Assembly (NCBI GenBank): GCA_025936205.1
Contig: JAICTU010000108.1
Span: forward strand, 1 to 20,806
DNA from: Polyangiaceae bacterium
Lineage (GTDB): Bacteria > Myxococcota > Polyangia > Polyangiales > Polyangiaceae
Length of the DNA: 20,806 bases
Direction of reading: 5' to 3'
Part shown: in pieces, positions 1-11,534 of the stretch
Layout: every line of letters begins with the position of its first letter
Position numbering within the stretch: position 1 is the stretch's first letter
Program-made: the position numbers and the translations under genes
The notes under the pieces: model-generated
The model's database searches: none
What the model was told of the DNA's origin: nothing
What the model saw: the letters and a program-made list of their open reading frames with translations, nothing else

Positions 1-1308
1 GGGATGGGCTTCGATGTGCTGTATCTGCCGCCGATTCACCCGATCGGGCGCAGCTTCCGCAAGGGCAAGAACAACAGCCCGACCGCTGGCGAAGGCGACG
101 TGGGCAGCCCCTGGGCGATCGGCGCGGCGGAGGGCGGCCACAAGAGCGTGCATCCGGCGCTGGGCACGCTGGAGGACTTCGCTCGCTTTCGTCGCGAGGC
201 GGAGCAGCATGGCCTGGAGCTGGCGTTGGATGTCGCACTGCAGGTCACGCCCGATCATCCGTATGTGCGCGAGCACCCCGAATGGTTCAAGCATCGACCA
301 GACGGCACCATCCAGTACGCGGAGAACCCGCCCAAGCAGTATCAAGACATCTATCCCTTCGACTTCGAGTGCGACGCCTGGCAAAGCCTGTGGGGTGAGC
401 TGAAGAGCATCTTCGATTTCTGGGTCGCGCAGGGCGTGCGCATCTTCCGCGTGGACAACCCGCACACCAAATCCTTTGCCTTCTGGCAGTGGTGCATCGC
501 GGAGCTGACCGCCGAGCACCCCGACCTGATCTTCCTCGCGGAAGCATTCACGCGCCCCAAGGTCATGTATTTGCTGGCCAAGCTCGGCTTCACTCAGTCG
601 TACACCTATTTCACCTGGCGCAATACGGCGGAGGAGCTGCGCGCCTATCTCAGCGAGCTGAGCGCACCTCCGGTCAGCGAGTTTTTCCGCCCCAACTTCT
701 GGCCCAACACGCCCGACATCTTGCCCGAGCACCTGCAACATGCCGGGCGTCCCGCCTTCGCGCTGCGCCTGGTACTGGCGGCCACGCTCTCTGGCAACTA
801 CGGCATCTACGGTCCAGCGTTCGAGCTCTGCGCCAATCTGCCGCGGGAAGGCGTGGAGGAGTACCTCGACAACGAGAAGTACGAGCTCAAGTCCTGGAAC
901 ATCGAGGACGCGGGCTCGCTACGACCGCTGATCACGCGCATCAACGCCATCCGCCGCGACAATGGCGCCCTGCAACAGAACGAGCTGCGCTTTCACGAGA
1001 CCGACAACCACATGCTCCTGTGTTTCAGCAAGCACTCCAGCGACGGGCACAATTCGCTGCTGGTGGTGATCAACATGGATGTGCACAACGCGCAATCCGG
1101 CTGGGTCGACCTCGAGGTTCGGCAACTGGTGCCGATGCCGCCCGCGCGGGCTCGAGACGTGCAACTGCATGATCTGCTCAGCGATGCTCGCTACTACTCC
1201 GAGGGCCGCCGCTTGTTCGTGCGGTTGGACCCAGCCGCCTCCCCCGCCCACATCTTCCGCCTGCGTCGCCGCGCGCGGACCGAAAACGACTTCGACTATT
1301 TCGTTTGA
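1..1308 (+). CDS. glgE: Alpha-1,4-glucan:maltose-1-phosphate maltosyltransferase GlgE (5' truncated by window edge)
   Basis: GlgE transfers maltose from maltose-1-phosphate to the non-reducing end of alpha-1,4-glucans in the cytoplasm. It is a GH13 enzyme. The frame is open from base 1, and about 435 C-terminal residues are present of the usual 650-680, so the N-terminal domain and early barrel lie outside the window; the ATG at 4 is internal. Motifs seen: the nucleophile region RVDNPHTK (Asp codon 454-456), the acid/base region LAEAFTRP (Glu codon 541-543) and NTPDIL (Asp codon 715-717). The sequence [11 protein letters not shown] separates GlgE from ordinary amylases. The C-terminal part is the beta-sandwich. 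The stop TGA at 1306-1308 lies 8 nt before the ATG of treS-mak, so the two are almost certainly co-transcribed and supply each other. I see no frameshift or missing residue in the part present. Confidence 0.95.
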   Translation, partial: GMGFDVLYLPPIHPIGRSFRKGKNNSPTAGEGDVGSPWAIGAAEGGHKSVHPALGTLEDFARFRREAEQHGLELALDVALQVTPDHPYVREHPEWFKHRPDGTIQYAENPPKQYQDIYPFDFECDAWQSLWGELKSIFDFWVAQGVRIFRVDNPHTKSFAFWQWCIAELTAEHPDLIFLAEAFTRPKVMYLLAKLGFTQSYTYFTWRNTAEELRAYLSELSAPPVSEFFRPNFWPNTPDILPEHLQHAGRPAFALRLVLAATLSGNYGIYGPAFELCANLPREGVEEYLDNEKYELKSWNIEDAGSLRPLITRINAIRRDNGALQQNELRFHETDNHMLLCFSKHSSDGHNSLLVVINMDVHNAQSGWVDLEVRQLVPMPPARARDVQLHDLLSDARYYSEGRRLFVRLDPAASPAHIFRLRRRARTENDFDYFV

Positions 1309-1316
1309 GCTCGACC

Positions 1317-4775
<3,459 letters not shown>

Positions 4776-4908
4776 GCTCGACAGCGTGACGATGCTGCAA
4801 GGTTCTTTCCAGCACGCCACGGTCTTTCACGTACTCTGAGGCCTCGATCGGGCACGATCGCAGCTGGCTCCAGCGAGATCGCAGCGGCACAGCGCCGTTT
4901 CGGCCTCG

Positions 4909-4924
4909 TGGCGAAACAATTGCA
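4909..4924 (+). promoter_or_regulatory. Candidate sigma-54 (-24/-12) promoter
   Basis: TGGC at 4909-4912 and TTGCA at 4920-4924 are separated by exactly 7 nt. This places GG and GC 10 nt apart, the spacing required by sigma-54 holoenzyme. The middle ACG of the consensus is not conserved. It lies 32 nt (from the -12 GC) before ATG 4956 and 53 nt before ATG 4977, with no gene in between if a downstream start is used. Myxobacteria use sigma-54 widely. One such match can occur by chance, and no enhancer-binding site was identified. Confidence 0.4.
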
Positions 4925-4943
4925 AAACTGGCAAGAGTTTTGC
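4922..4943. promoter_or_regulatory. Perfect 8-bp dyad, possible operator
   Basis: GCAAAACT (4922-4929) and AGTTTTGC (4936-4943) form a perfect inverted repeat with a 6-nt spacer. It is AT-richer than its surroundings and sits on the -12 element and predicted transcript start of the sigma-54-like promoter. A transcription-factor operator or a 5'-UTR hairpin are both possible. It supports placing the start codon of the next gene downstream of here. Confidence 0.35.
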
Positions 4944-4976
4944 TCGCGTTTGATCATGAACCGGAGCATGGCTGGA

Positions 4977-5894
4977 ATGGAGAACCACAACCTTTGGTCG
5001 ATCATTCTCGCTGGCGGAGAGGGCATGCGCCTGCGCTCACTGACGCGCGCGCTGCACGGGGAGGAGCTTCCCAAGCAGTACGCGCACATCGTGGGGGACC
5101 AATCGCTGCTGCAACGAACGGTGGCGCGCGCGCTGAGCTGGAGCCCGCCTGAACAGATCGTGGTGATCGTGGCGAGCGATCGTGAGGCACGCGCGCGCAG
5201 CCAGCTGGCGGCGTTCGGCGCGCTGCATCTGATTCCGCAGCCGCGCAACCGGGGCACCGGCCCTGGCATCCTGTTGCCGCTGTCCGCGGTGATGTCGCAT
5301 GATCCGGACGCGATTGCGGTGGTCTTACCCTCGGATCACTTCGTGCGCGAGGAAGAACCCTTTCGCGAGACGATCGCAGCCTCGGAGCGCCGGGCGCGGG
5401 AATGTGGCGCCGTGGTGCTGGTGGGCGCCGTCCCGGATAGCCCGGATCCGCAGTACGGCTGGATCGTCCCGCGGCGCGGAGACGCGGGTCGAATGTACGT
5501 CGAATGTTTCGAGGAAAAGCCCAACCCCAGCGCGGCGCAGCGCCTCCTGGACAAGGGAGCGCTCTGGAATACCTTCGTGCTCGTCGGCCCGGCAAAACGG
5601 CTGTGGGACATGGGCGCGGCGCACTTGCCGGAGCAAGCGCGTGCGCTCGACGTGTTTCGGCAGGAAGGCATGCTGCAAAAGCGCGAGCTCGTCTGGCACA
5701 CCTATGAAGATCTGCGGCCCGGCGATTTCAGCCGCGACGTGCTGGAGCGCGCGGAGGGTCTCGAGGTGATGCCATTACCCGAGTGCGGCTGGTCTGATTG
5801 GGGAACGCCGGAGCGTGTACTGGCCAGCCTGCGCGGCACACCGGAGTTCGGTCGCCTGCGCCAGTGCTTGCGCAGCCAGCCGGCTGCCATCTGA
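4977..5894 (+). CDS. Mannose-1-phosphate guanylyltransferase-like sugar nucleotidyltransferase
   Basis: The protein is predicted to make a nucleotide sugar (GDP-mannose type) from a sugar phosphate and NTP in the cytoplasm, feeding polysaccharide or glycan synthesis. The N-terminal nucleotide-binding signature LAGGEGMRLRSLT is followed by LPKQY, QPRNRGTGPGI, the metal-binding VLPSDHFV, FEEKPN and LWNTFVLVG, all in the order found in mannose-1-phosphate guanylyltransferases. The length of about 305 residues covers the catalytic domain only, with no fused isomerase domain. The frame is open back to GTG 4908, with ATGs at 4956, 4968 and 4977. I chose 4977 because GGAG (4963-4966) precedes it by 10 nt, the family's LAGG motif normally lies close to the N-terminus, and a promoter-like element and dyad occupy 4909-4943. 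The nucleotide and sugar specificity cannot be fixed from sequence alone. Confidence 0.85.
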   Translation: MENHNLWSIILAGGEGMRLRSLTRALHGEELPKQYAHIVGDQSLLQRTVARALSWSPPEQIVVIVASDREARARSQLAAFGALHLIPQPRNRGTGPGILLPLSAVMSHDPDAIAVVLPSDHFVREEEPFRETIAASERRARECGAVVLVGAVPDSPDPQYGWIVPRRGDAGRMYVECFEEKPNPSAAQRLLDKGALWNTFVLVGPAKRLWDMGAAHLPEQARALDVFRQEGMLQKRELVWHTYEDLRPGDFSRDVLERAEGLEVMPLPECGWSDWGTPERVLASLRGTPEFGRLRQCLRSQPAAI

Positions 5895-5986
5895 GCCCGT
5901 TTGCTCGCGCATCCCGCAACGCCCGGCAAGCGTCACAGGCAGCTCTCGCCCGGAGCGCCTATAGTCCTCCGGGGAACGAGAGAACC

Positions 5987-7450
5987 ATGAATGATGACCT
6001 GGTACCGGCCATAGCGGCCCCGGCGCCCATCGCTGCCGAGCCGCCGCCAGTGAACGAAGCGAAGCTTGCTCCGCGGAGCGATGCTGTGGCTCGTGATCGT
6101 CCACATGTCGTCGTGGTGGGAGCTGGTTTCGCAGGCCTGCACAGCATCCGAGCGCTGGCCGGGACGGAGGTCAGCGTCACCGTCATCGATCGTCACAATT
6201 ATCACCTGTTTCAGCCGCTGCTCTATCAAGTGGCCACTGCGGCGCTGGAGCCCGCCGACATCTCCGGTCAGCTGCGGCAGGTGATCCGCGGTGAGAACAT
6301 CCAGGTCCTCATGGCCGAGGTCGACAGCATCGACGCCGAACGACACCGGATCGAGCTGGCCGGCGGCGGCAGTATCGACTTCGACTATCTGATCCTGGCC
6401 ACCGGCTCCAGCCACTCGTACTTCGGCCACTCCGACTGGGCGAAGCGCGCCCCGGGCCTCAAGACGCTGGAGGACGCGCTGGAGATCCGGCGGCGGATCC
6501 TGGTGGCGTTCGAGGCAGCGGAGCGAGAGCCCGACCCGAAACGGCGGCAAAGCTGGCTCACCTTTGTCGTGATCGGCGGCGGCCCCACCGGAGTCGAGCT
6601 GGCGGGCGCCATCGCAGAGATCTCCCGGCAGAACAAGAAGCACGACTTTCGCAACATCGATCCACGCCAGGCTCGAGTGCTCTTGCTCGAGGGGCGTTCG
6701 CGCGTGCTCATGGAGTATCCAGAGCCGCTCTCGGTCGCCGCCCGCCGCTCCCTCGAACGGCTGGGCGTGGAGGTGCACACGGATGCAATGGTGACCGAGG
6801 TCACCGAGCACGAAGTGAAGACGCAGACGCTCAGCGTCGAGGCTCAGACCGTGGTGTGGGGAGCCGGCGTGGCCGCTTCGCCGCTGGGGCGCTCGCTCGC
6901 GCAGGGGCTGACGGGCCGTGCTTCGGAGCTTGTCGACCGCGTGGGCAGAGTGCAGGTCACCCCGCAACTCTCGGTGCCCGGGCACGAAAACATCTTCGTC
7001 GTGGGCGATCTGGCTCTGCGCGAGCAAGACGGCAAGCCCCTGCCCGGGCTGGCTCCAGTGGCCATCGCCGAGGGCAAGCACGCCGGGGCCAACGTGCTGC
7101 GCGCCGTCCGCGGCGAGTCGCAGCAGCCCTTCCAGTACAATGACCGCGGTTCCTTCGCCGTGATCGGGCGCGGGGCGGCAGTGGGAGTCGCCTGGCGCTG
7201 GCGGCTCTCCGGCGCGCTGGCGTGGCTGGCCTGGCTTGCCATCCACATCACGTTCCTGGTCGGGTTCAGGAACCGCATCGCGGTGATGTTCAACTGGGCG
7301 TACGTCTACATCACGCGCCACCGCCATGCCGAGCTGATCATCGGCGCCGTGCCCATGCCGAGCACCACACCAGCCCGTGACAGCGACGGCGAGGGCCGCA
7401 GCGTGCGGCACAGTAGTACCTTCGAACGTGAGACGTTCGAACGCGCCTGA
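5987..7450 (+). CDS. ndh: Type II NADH dehydrogenase (NAD(P)/FAD-dependent oxidoreductase)
   Basis: This is a non-proton-pumping NADH:quinone oxidoreductase that passes electrons from NADH through FAD to the membrane quinone pool. The 487-residue protein has an FAD-binding VVVVGAGFAG (about 41-50), the family motif HNYHLFQPLLYQVAT, a second dinucleotide fold FVVIGGGPTGVELAG (about 193-207) for NADH, and the late FAD motif IFVVGDLA. A hydrophobic stretch after RWRLSGALAWLAWLAIH, running to about FLVGF, is the C-terminal membrane anchor. The first 35 residues are Ala/Pro-rich and poorly conserved-looking. The frame is open upstream to about 5798, but that part overlaps the previous gene; ATG 5987 has a GAGAG purine tract just before it. 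A lone TATAGT at 5960-5965 may be a -10 element without a good -35. Ferredoxin-NADP reductase-like oxidoreductases are the only close alternative. Confidence 0.92.
   Translation: MNDDLVPAIAAPAPIAAEPPPVNEAKLAPRSDAVARDRPHVVVVGAGFAGLHSIRALAGTEVSVTVIDRHNYHLFQPLLYQVATAALEPADISGQLRQVIRGENIQVLMAEVDSIDAERHRIELAGGGSIDFDYLILATGSSHSYFGHSDWAKRAPGLKTLEDALEIRRRILVAFEAAEREPDPKRRQSWLTFVVIGGGPTGVELAGAIAEISRQNKKHDFRNIDPRQARVLLLEGRSRVLMEYPEPLSVAARRSLERLGVEVHTDAMVTEVTEHEVKTQTLSVEAQTVVWGAGVAASPLGRSLAQGLTGRASELVDRVGRVQVTPQLSVPGHENIFVVGDLALREQDGKPLPGLAPVAIAEGKHAGANVLRAVRGESQQPFQYNDRGSFAVIGRGAAVGVAWRWRLSGALAWLAWLAIHITFLVGFRNRIAVMFNWAYVYITRHRHAELIIGAVPMPSTTPARDSDGEGRSVRHSSTFERETFERA
7421..7441. repeat. Perfect 9-bp inverted repeat at the 3' end of ndh
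   Basis: TTCGAACGT (7421-7429) and ACGTTCGAA (7433-7441) are perfect reverse complements separated by GAG. They lie in the last ten codons of ndh and encode a TFERETFERA-like doublet. There is no T-run after it, so it is not a classical intrinsic terminator. A transcript hairpin or a protein-binding dyad are both possible. Confidence 0.6.
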
Positions 7451-7619
7451 TGTGTCCGGGCTCACGCGGGCCGCCTGCGGGCTCGGCGCTCCAGCTCGCC
7501 CAGCCACGCGGCGAACAGGCCCAGCGCCAGGGCGGGCGCGGACTTCGGGTTTCTACTACTGGGCGATCGAGCGCCAGCAAACTGCTGCCGACGATCACAC
7601 CGCGCTGGGCCGCGTCGCG

Positions 7620-8459
7620 TTAAACGAGGCGCGCAGCCATCAGGTCGAGCAATGCCCCCGGGTTGTCCACGTGCACCCAGTGACCGGACTGGGGGAGCTC
7701 GTGATAGTGCACCTGCGCCGCTGCAGGCAGGGCCCGCCCTCGCGCTCGCAGCTCCGGTGTCCAGCGGTCACTGCGCTCCGCCACCACCAGCTCGAATTGC
7801 GGGCGGGTCCGCGGCTGCGCCAGAAAGCCCCACAGGTCGACGCGAAAGTAATCGCGCATCAGCTCCTCGATCCCATCCAGATCGAAGACCCAGCTGTAGC
7901 TCTGCCCTTCCCGCTTCAAGTTGGTCGCCATCCACTCGGCGAGCCCCGACGACAGCCCTTCGCTCGAGATCAGGTGATTCACCACGTCGCGACGGCTCGC
8001 GGCCGGCATGGGCACCGAACGCACGGCAGCGATGACCTGCGAGACCTCGCTGTTCTGCTCGCCGTCCGGCTGCTCGCCGGGAACGGCGTCGAGCACCCAG
8101 ACCTGGCGCAGCGCACCCGCCCCGGACTCTCGCTCCTGCGCAGACTGCCGCGCGTATTCGATCGATACCTTGCCGCCGAAGGAATGCCCGATCAGGACCC
8201 CAGGCTCGGCACCGAGCTGCTGGGCCAAAGAGCGTAGATCCTGGGCGCAGGCCGCCAGCGTGTTCGGCGGGCGCGCTCCGCTCGATTGGCCATGGTGGCG
8301 CAGATCGACGAGCACCTGGCGGTAGTCGGGGCGCCGCTCCGCCAGCTTCTGACTGAAACGGCTGAAGTTCTGGCCCGAGCCGAGCGCTCCGTGCAGCACG
8401 AAGGCGAGCTTGGGAGCATCGGCTGCTCCGACCAGGCGGTGATGCAGCAGGAAGCTCAT
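7620..8459 (-). CDS. Alpha/beta hydrolase (YbfF/MenH-like fold)
   Basis: This is a cytoplasmic-looking 279-residue serine hydrolase of unknown substrate. Visible features are FVLHGALGSG with the oxyanion-hole HG (about 20-29), DLRHHGQS, the nucleophile elbow GHSFGG (Ser93) and the late SGHWVHVDNP with catalytic His260. No signal peptide is seen. The length and motif layout match small esterases of the YbfF type, but haloperoxidase or lactonase members have the same pattern. It is the last gene of the exporter operon, starting 19 nt after the second permease stop, with a weak Shine-Dalgarno. Co-transcription is likely, but a direct role in export is not shown. Confidence 0.85.
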   Translation of the reverse strand: MSFLLHHRLVGAADAPKLAFVLHGALGSGQNFSRFSQKLAERRPDYRQVLVDLRHHGQSSGARPPNTLAACAQDLRSLAQQLGAEPGVLIGHSFGGKVSIEYARQSAQERESGAGALRQVWVLDAVPGEQPDGEQNSEVSQVIAAVRSVPMPAASRRDVVNHLISSEGLSSGLAEWMATNLKREGQSYSWVFDLDGIEELMRDYFRVDLWGFLAQPRTRPQFELVVAERSDRWTPELRARGRALPAAAQVHYHELPQSGHWVHVDNPGALLDLMAARLV

Positions 8460-8478
8460 CTGGCGGTCATCTGCCGGG

Positions 8479-9648
8479 TCACTGCCGCATCGCCACGATG
8501 GGCGAGAGCCGCGCGGCGCGCACGGCCGGGAAGAAACCGCCCAGGACGCCCATCACGCCCCCCGCCACGATCGAGCCGATGATGATGCCGGGCGAGGGAT
8601 CGAACGTGAAGCGGATCTCCTGCCAGGTGGCGAAGTTCATCATCGAAAAGTCGACCGCCGTCATGCCCATGGACGCGATGCTGCCGACGATACCGCCCAC
8701 CAGCGCCAGCACGCTCGACTCGATCAGGAACGAGAACAAGACGGCGCCTCGCGAAAAGCCCAGCGCTCTCAGTGTCCCCACTTCCTTCGAGCGTTGGGAG
8801 ACCGCGCCATACATGGTGATCATCGCGCCGATCATCGCGCCCACGGACAGCCAGAAGGCGATGAAGATGCCCATCGCCTTGATGAAGATGGACGTACCTT
8901 CCGACTGCTTGTCGTAATAGACCCGCTCGCGCAGCGGCTCTAGCCCGAGTTGCTTGTCGTTTTCGATGTACGCCGCGAGCCCATCGTAAGCTGCAGGCGA
9001 CTCCAGCATCAACGTGACCGATGACGACGAGCTACCGCGCCCAAATGAAGTGCGCAGCGTCTCGATGTCGCACCAGACCTCCGACTCCAGCGACGAACCC
9101 GCCGCCTCGAAGATTCCGACCACCTGCACCGGCCGGTTCTTCTTCAGATCGAAGCTCTGCCCCAACTGCAACCCCTTGAAGTTGCCACGCACTCCCTTAC
9201 CGACGATCACTTCATCGGTGCCCGGCCGCGCGGGCCGCCCGGCGATGATGCGCACTTCCGGCCGCACTTTCATCACCTGAGGGGGCACGCCCCGCACCAG
9301 GATATTGGAGACCATGCCCTCGGCGCCGAGCTTGTCGAGCGCGATCACGACCACCACTTCGGGGCTGCCCAACGGCTGCCCATCGGCGTCGCGCTTGACG
9401 CCTGGCGCCGCCATCACCAGGCTCGCCGTGTTGGCCTCGATGCCGCTCGCCATCTCCGTGTCGGAGCCCTTGCGCAAGATCTTCACGCGGTCGGGTGAGC
9501 CATTCGAGACGAGCGTGTTGTGGATGCCTCGCGACAGCATCATCGCCGAGGACAGCACGAACACCACCAACCCGATGCCCAGAGCCGTCGCGATCGTGGT
9601 CGCCTTGCGCACGAACAGGCTGCGCACGTTGTAGCTGATCGGAATCAT
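8479..9648 (-). CDS. ABC transporter permease (FtsX/MacB type), second of two
   Basis: This is an inner-membrane permease of the MacB/LolC/FtsX class, 389 residues. One membrane helix lies near the N-terminus (about 17-38, after RKATTIATALGIG). A large periplasmic MacB_PCD-like domain follows, then three C-terminal helices (about 260-290, 307-335 and 350-378) ending in the typical FFPAVRAARLSPIVAMR. The motif RSKEVGTLRALGFSRGAV is the conserved cytoplasmic loop that couples to the ATPase. The start ATG has a consensus AGGAGG (9655-9660 on the complement) 6 nt upstream, and it lies 15 nt after the preceding permease. The two permeases are clearly related but not near-identical, so they probably form a heterodimer served by the single ATPase. 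Confidence 0.93.
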   Translation of the reverse strand: MIPISYNVRSLFVRKATTIATALGIGLVVFVLSSAMMLSRGIHNTLVSNGSPDRVKILRKGSDTEMASGIEANTASLVMAAPGVKRDADGQPLGSPEVVVVIALDKLGAEGMVSNILVRGVPPQVMKVRPEVRIIAGRPARPGTDEVIVGKGVRGNFKGLQLGQSFDLKKNRPVQVVGIFEAAGSSLESEVWCDIETLRTSFGRGSSSSSVTLMLESPAAYDGLAAYIENDKQLGLEPLRERVYYDKQSEGTSIFIKAMGIFIAFWLSVGAMIGAMITMYGAVSQRSKEVGTLRALGFSRGAVLFSFLIESSVLALVGGIVGSIASMGMTAVDFSMMNFATWQEIRFTFDPSPGIIIGSIVAGGVMGVLGGFFPAVRAARLSPIVAMRQ

Positions 9649-9663
9649 GGTGTTCCTCCTCGG

Positions 9664-10836
9664 TTACCCGGCACGGCGCAGCGAATCCACGACCTTGAGC
9701 TTCATCGCCGAGTACGCGGGTAGCGCCCCCGCCAGCACACCCAGCACCGCGGCGAGCACCAGCGACACACCGATCGTCTGTGGGTCGATCCGGAAGAACG
9801 GAAAGAAGCCGGCGAGGTTCTCCTCCAGCCAGCGCCCCAGGCCCTGCTCCACCAGCGGATAGGCCAGCATGATGCCGAGCAGGCCGCCGAAGATGCTGAC
9901 GGCCACCGACTCGCTCACCACGAATACAGCCAGGTGCTTGGGCAGAAAGCCGATCGCCCGCAGCACGCCATACTCGTGGGTGCGCTCGCGCACCCCCATC
10001 GCCACCGTGTTGCCGATGATCAGGGCCATGATGCCCAACATCACCAGGCTGACCATGTTCACCGCCTTGAGGATCGCGGAGATCATGCCGATGAAGGAGG
10101 TGTTCATCGCGCGCTCGCTCATGCTGAGCGTCTGGATGTCACGCTCCTCGAACCTGGCATCGATGGCCTTGGCGATTTCGGCGGAGCGGCCCGGATCATC
10201 GACGCGGCTCACGATCCAGCCCACCTGATCGTGGATGGACTGCTGGGAGCGCGGATCGTCGTTCAGATAGTCGTAGTGAAAATACAGCGTCGCGCGGTCT
10301 ACCGAGCGCCGCGTCGCCGTGTAGATGCCGGAGATCACAAACTCCCAGTCACCGGGAAAGATGGTGCCGGTCAGCGTGACCTTGTCGCCGATCTTCCAAC
10401 CGAATTTCTTCGCCAGCGAGTCTCCGACGATGGCGCCGGTCTTGCTCTGGAACCAGACGTCGCGCTGCTCGGCGGGCAGCTCGATCTCGTCATAGACCTC
10501 CAGGAAGTCCTTTGGCTCCACGGCGATGCTCGCGAAGAACTCCCGGTCATGCTTCGGATCTTTGCCGCCGAACCAGTTGGCGGAGGCCACGCTCTTCACG
10601 CCGGGGATGTCTCGCACCTCCTGCACGTAGCGCAGGGGCATGGGCATGATGAAGCTGACCTTGTGACGCGTGCCGATGCGGTCCTTCGCGGCGTGGTCGG
10701 CACCGGCGGTCCAGGCAGAGAGGACCGTGCGCAGCGTGACGAAGAAGATGATCGCCACCATCACGGCCACGATGGTCAGGACCGTACGCAGCGGATTGCG
10801 GCGCAAGTTCCGAACGGCGACCATGCTCATGTTCAC
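9664..10836 (-). CDS. ABC transporter permease (FtsX/MacB type), first of two
   Basis: This 390-residue inner-membrane protein has the four-helix MacB/FtsX topology: helix 1 at about 17-40, a periplasmic domain of about 210 residues, then three C-terminal helices. RERTHEYGVLRAIGFLPKH is the coupling loop and ALPAYSAMKLKVVDSLR the C-terminal signature. The start GTG overlaps the ATPase stop in GTGA (10833-10836). AAGG about 10 nt upstream and in-frame ATGs at 10830 and 10824 leave the exact start open by a few residues, but the overlap suggests translational coupling. The partner is the next permease. Together with the ATPase and adaptor it resembles MacAB-type extrusion machines or DevBCA-like exporters. 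The substrate is unknown. Confidence 0.93.
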   Translation of the reverse strand: MNMSMVAVRNLRRNPLRTVLTIVAVMVAIIFFVTLRTVLSAWTAGADHAAKDRIGTRHKVSFIMPMPLRYVQEVRDIPGVKSVASANWFGGKDPKHDREFFASIAVEPKDFLEVYDEIELPAEQRDVWFQSKTGAIVGDSLAKKFGWKIGDKVTLTGTIFPGDWEFVISGIYTATRRSVDRATLYFHYDYLNDDPRSQQSIHDQVGWIVSRVDDPGRSAEIAKAIDARFEERDIQTLSMSERAMNTSFIGMISAILKAVNMVSLVMLGIMALIIGNTVAMGVRERTHEYGVLRAIGFLPKHLAVFVVSESVAVSIFGGLLGIMLAYPLVEQGLGRWLEENLAGFFPFFRIDPQTIGVSLVLAAVLGVLAGALPAYSAMKLKVVDSLRRAG

Positions 10837-11534
10837 AGCAAGGCACCCTTGTCGAGGTGATGTACCTTCTTGGCTCGCTCGGCTGCCGCAGGGTCGTGAG
10901 TGACCATGATGATGGTCTTGTTGAACTCCTGATTCAGGCGCTCGAGCAGCGCGAGCACGTCATCCGCGCTCTTGCGATCGAGGTCGCCCGTGGGCTCGTC
11001 CGCGACGATCAAGCGCGGATCCGTGACGATGGCGCGCGCGATGGCCACGCGCTGCTCCTGGCCGCCGGAGAGCTCGCGCGGGTAGTGCTGCATGCGCTCT
11101 TTCAGGCCCACCACCTCGAGGGCGGTGGTCGCCCGTTCGCGGCGCTCCTTGCCGGACAGGCTGGCGAGCAGCAGCGGCAGCTCGACGTTCTCCAGCGCCG
11201 TCAGCACCGGCATCATGTTGTAGGTCTGGAAGATGAAGCCGATGTTCGCGGCGCGCCATTTGGCTCGCGCGCGCTCCGGCAATGCGCCCACGTCCACGCC
11301 AGCGACCTCGATCGTGCCCGAGGTCGGGCGATCCAACCCGGCGATCAGGTTCAGCAGCGTGCTCTTGCCCGAGCCGGAGGGCCCCATCAGTGCCTCGAAC
11401 GCGCCCTCGTGAACGGTCAAGTCCAGGTCCTGCAGCACGGCCAGCTCTTCCTTGCCCCGCAGGTACGTCTTGCGCACCTTCTTCGCAGAGACGATGGCGC
11501 CGTTGGTGGCTTGCGACGATTGCTCTGAGCTCAT
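10833..11534 (-). CDS. ABC transporter ATP-binding protein (LolD/MacB-type)
   Basis: This is the cytoplasmic ATPase of the exporter, 233 residues. Walker A is GPSGSGKST (51-59), the Q-loop is in [21 protein letters not shown], the ABC signature is LSGGQ (155-159), Walker B with D-loop is [12 protein letters not shown] (175-186), and the H-loop is in MVTHD. The order and the ENVELPL and PTGDLD sequences are characteristic of the LolD/MacB/FtsE branch rather than importers. Both ends overlap neighbours by 4 nt: its ATG lies in ATGA with the adaptor stop, and its TGA lies in GTGA with the permease start. This indicates fixed stoichiometric expression. Confidence 0.96.
   Translation of the reverse strand: MSSEQSSQATNGAIVSAKKVRKTYLRGKEELAVLQDLDLTVHEGAFEALMGPSGSGKSTLLNLIAGLDRPTSGTIEVAGVDVGALPERARAKWRAANIGFIFQTYNMMPVLTALENVELPLLLASLSGKERRERATTALEVVGLKERMQHYPRELSGGQEQRVAIARAIVTDPRLIVADEPTGDLDRKSADDVLALLERLNQEFNKTIIMVTHDPAAAERAKKVHHLDKGALL

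Noticed and set aside
4908..4976. GTG 4908 as start of the nucleotidyltransferase
   Set aside because: No RBS. It would place a promoter-like element and a perfect dyad inside the coding region and add residues absent from the family N-terminus.
5933..7507. Open frame antisense to ndh (about 520 codons)
   Set aside because: No motif and His/Arg/Gln-rich composition. The sense strand encodes a clear oxidoreductase.
7466..7545. Protein-like tail on the - strand just after ndh (hydrophobic, then Arg-rich, then stop)
   Set aside because: The frame degenerates upstream with no start codon or domain. At most it is a remnant, and chance cannot be excluded.
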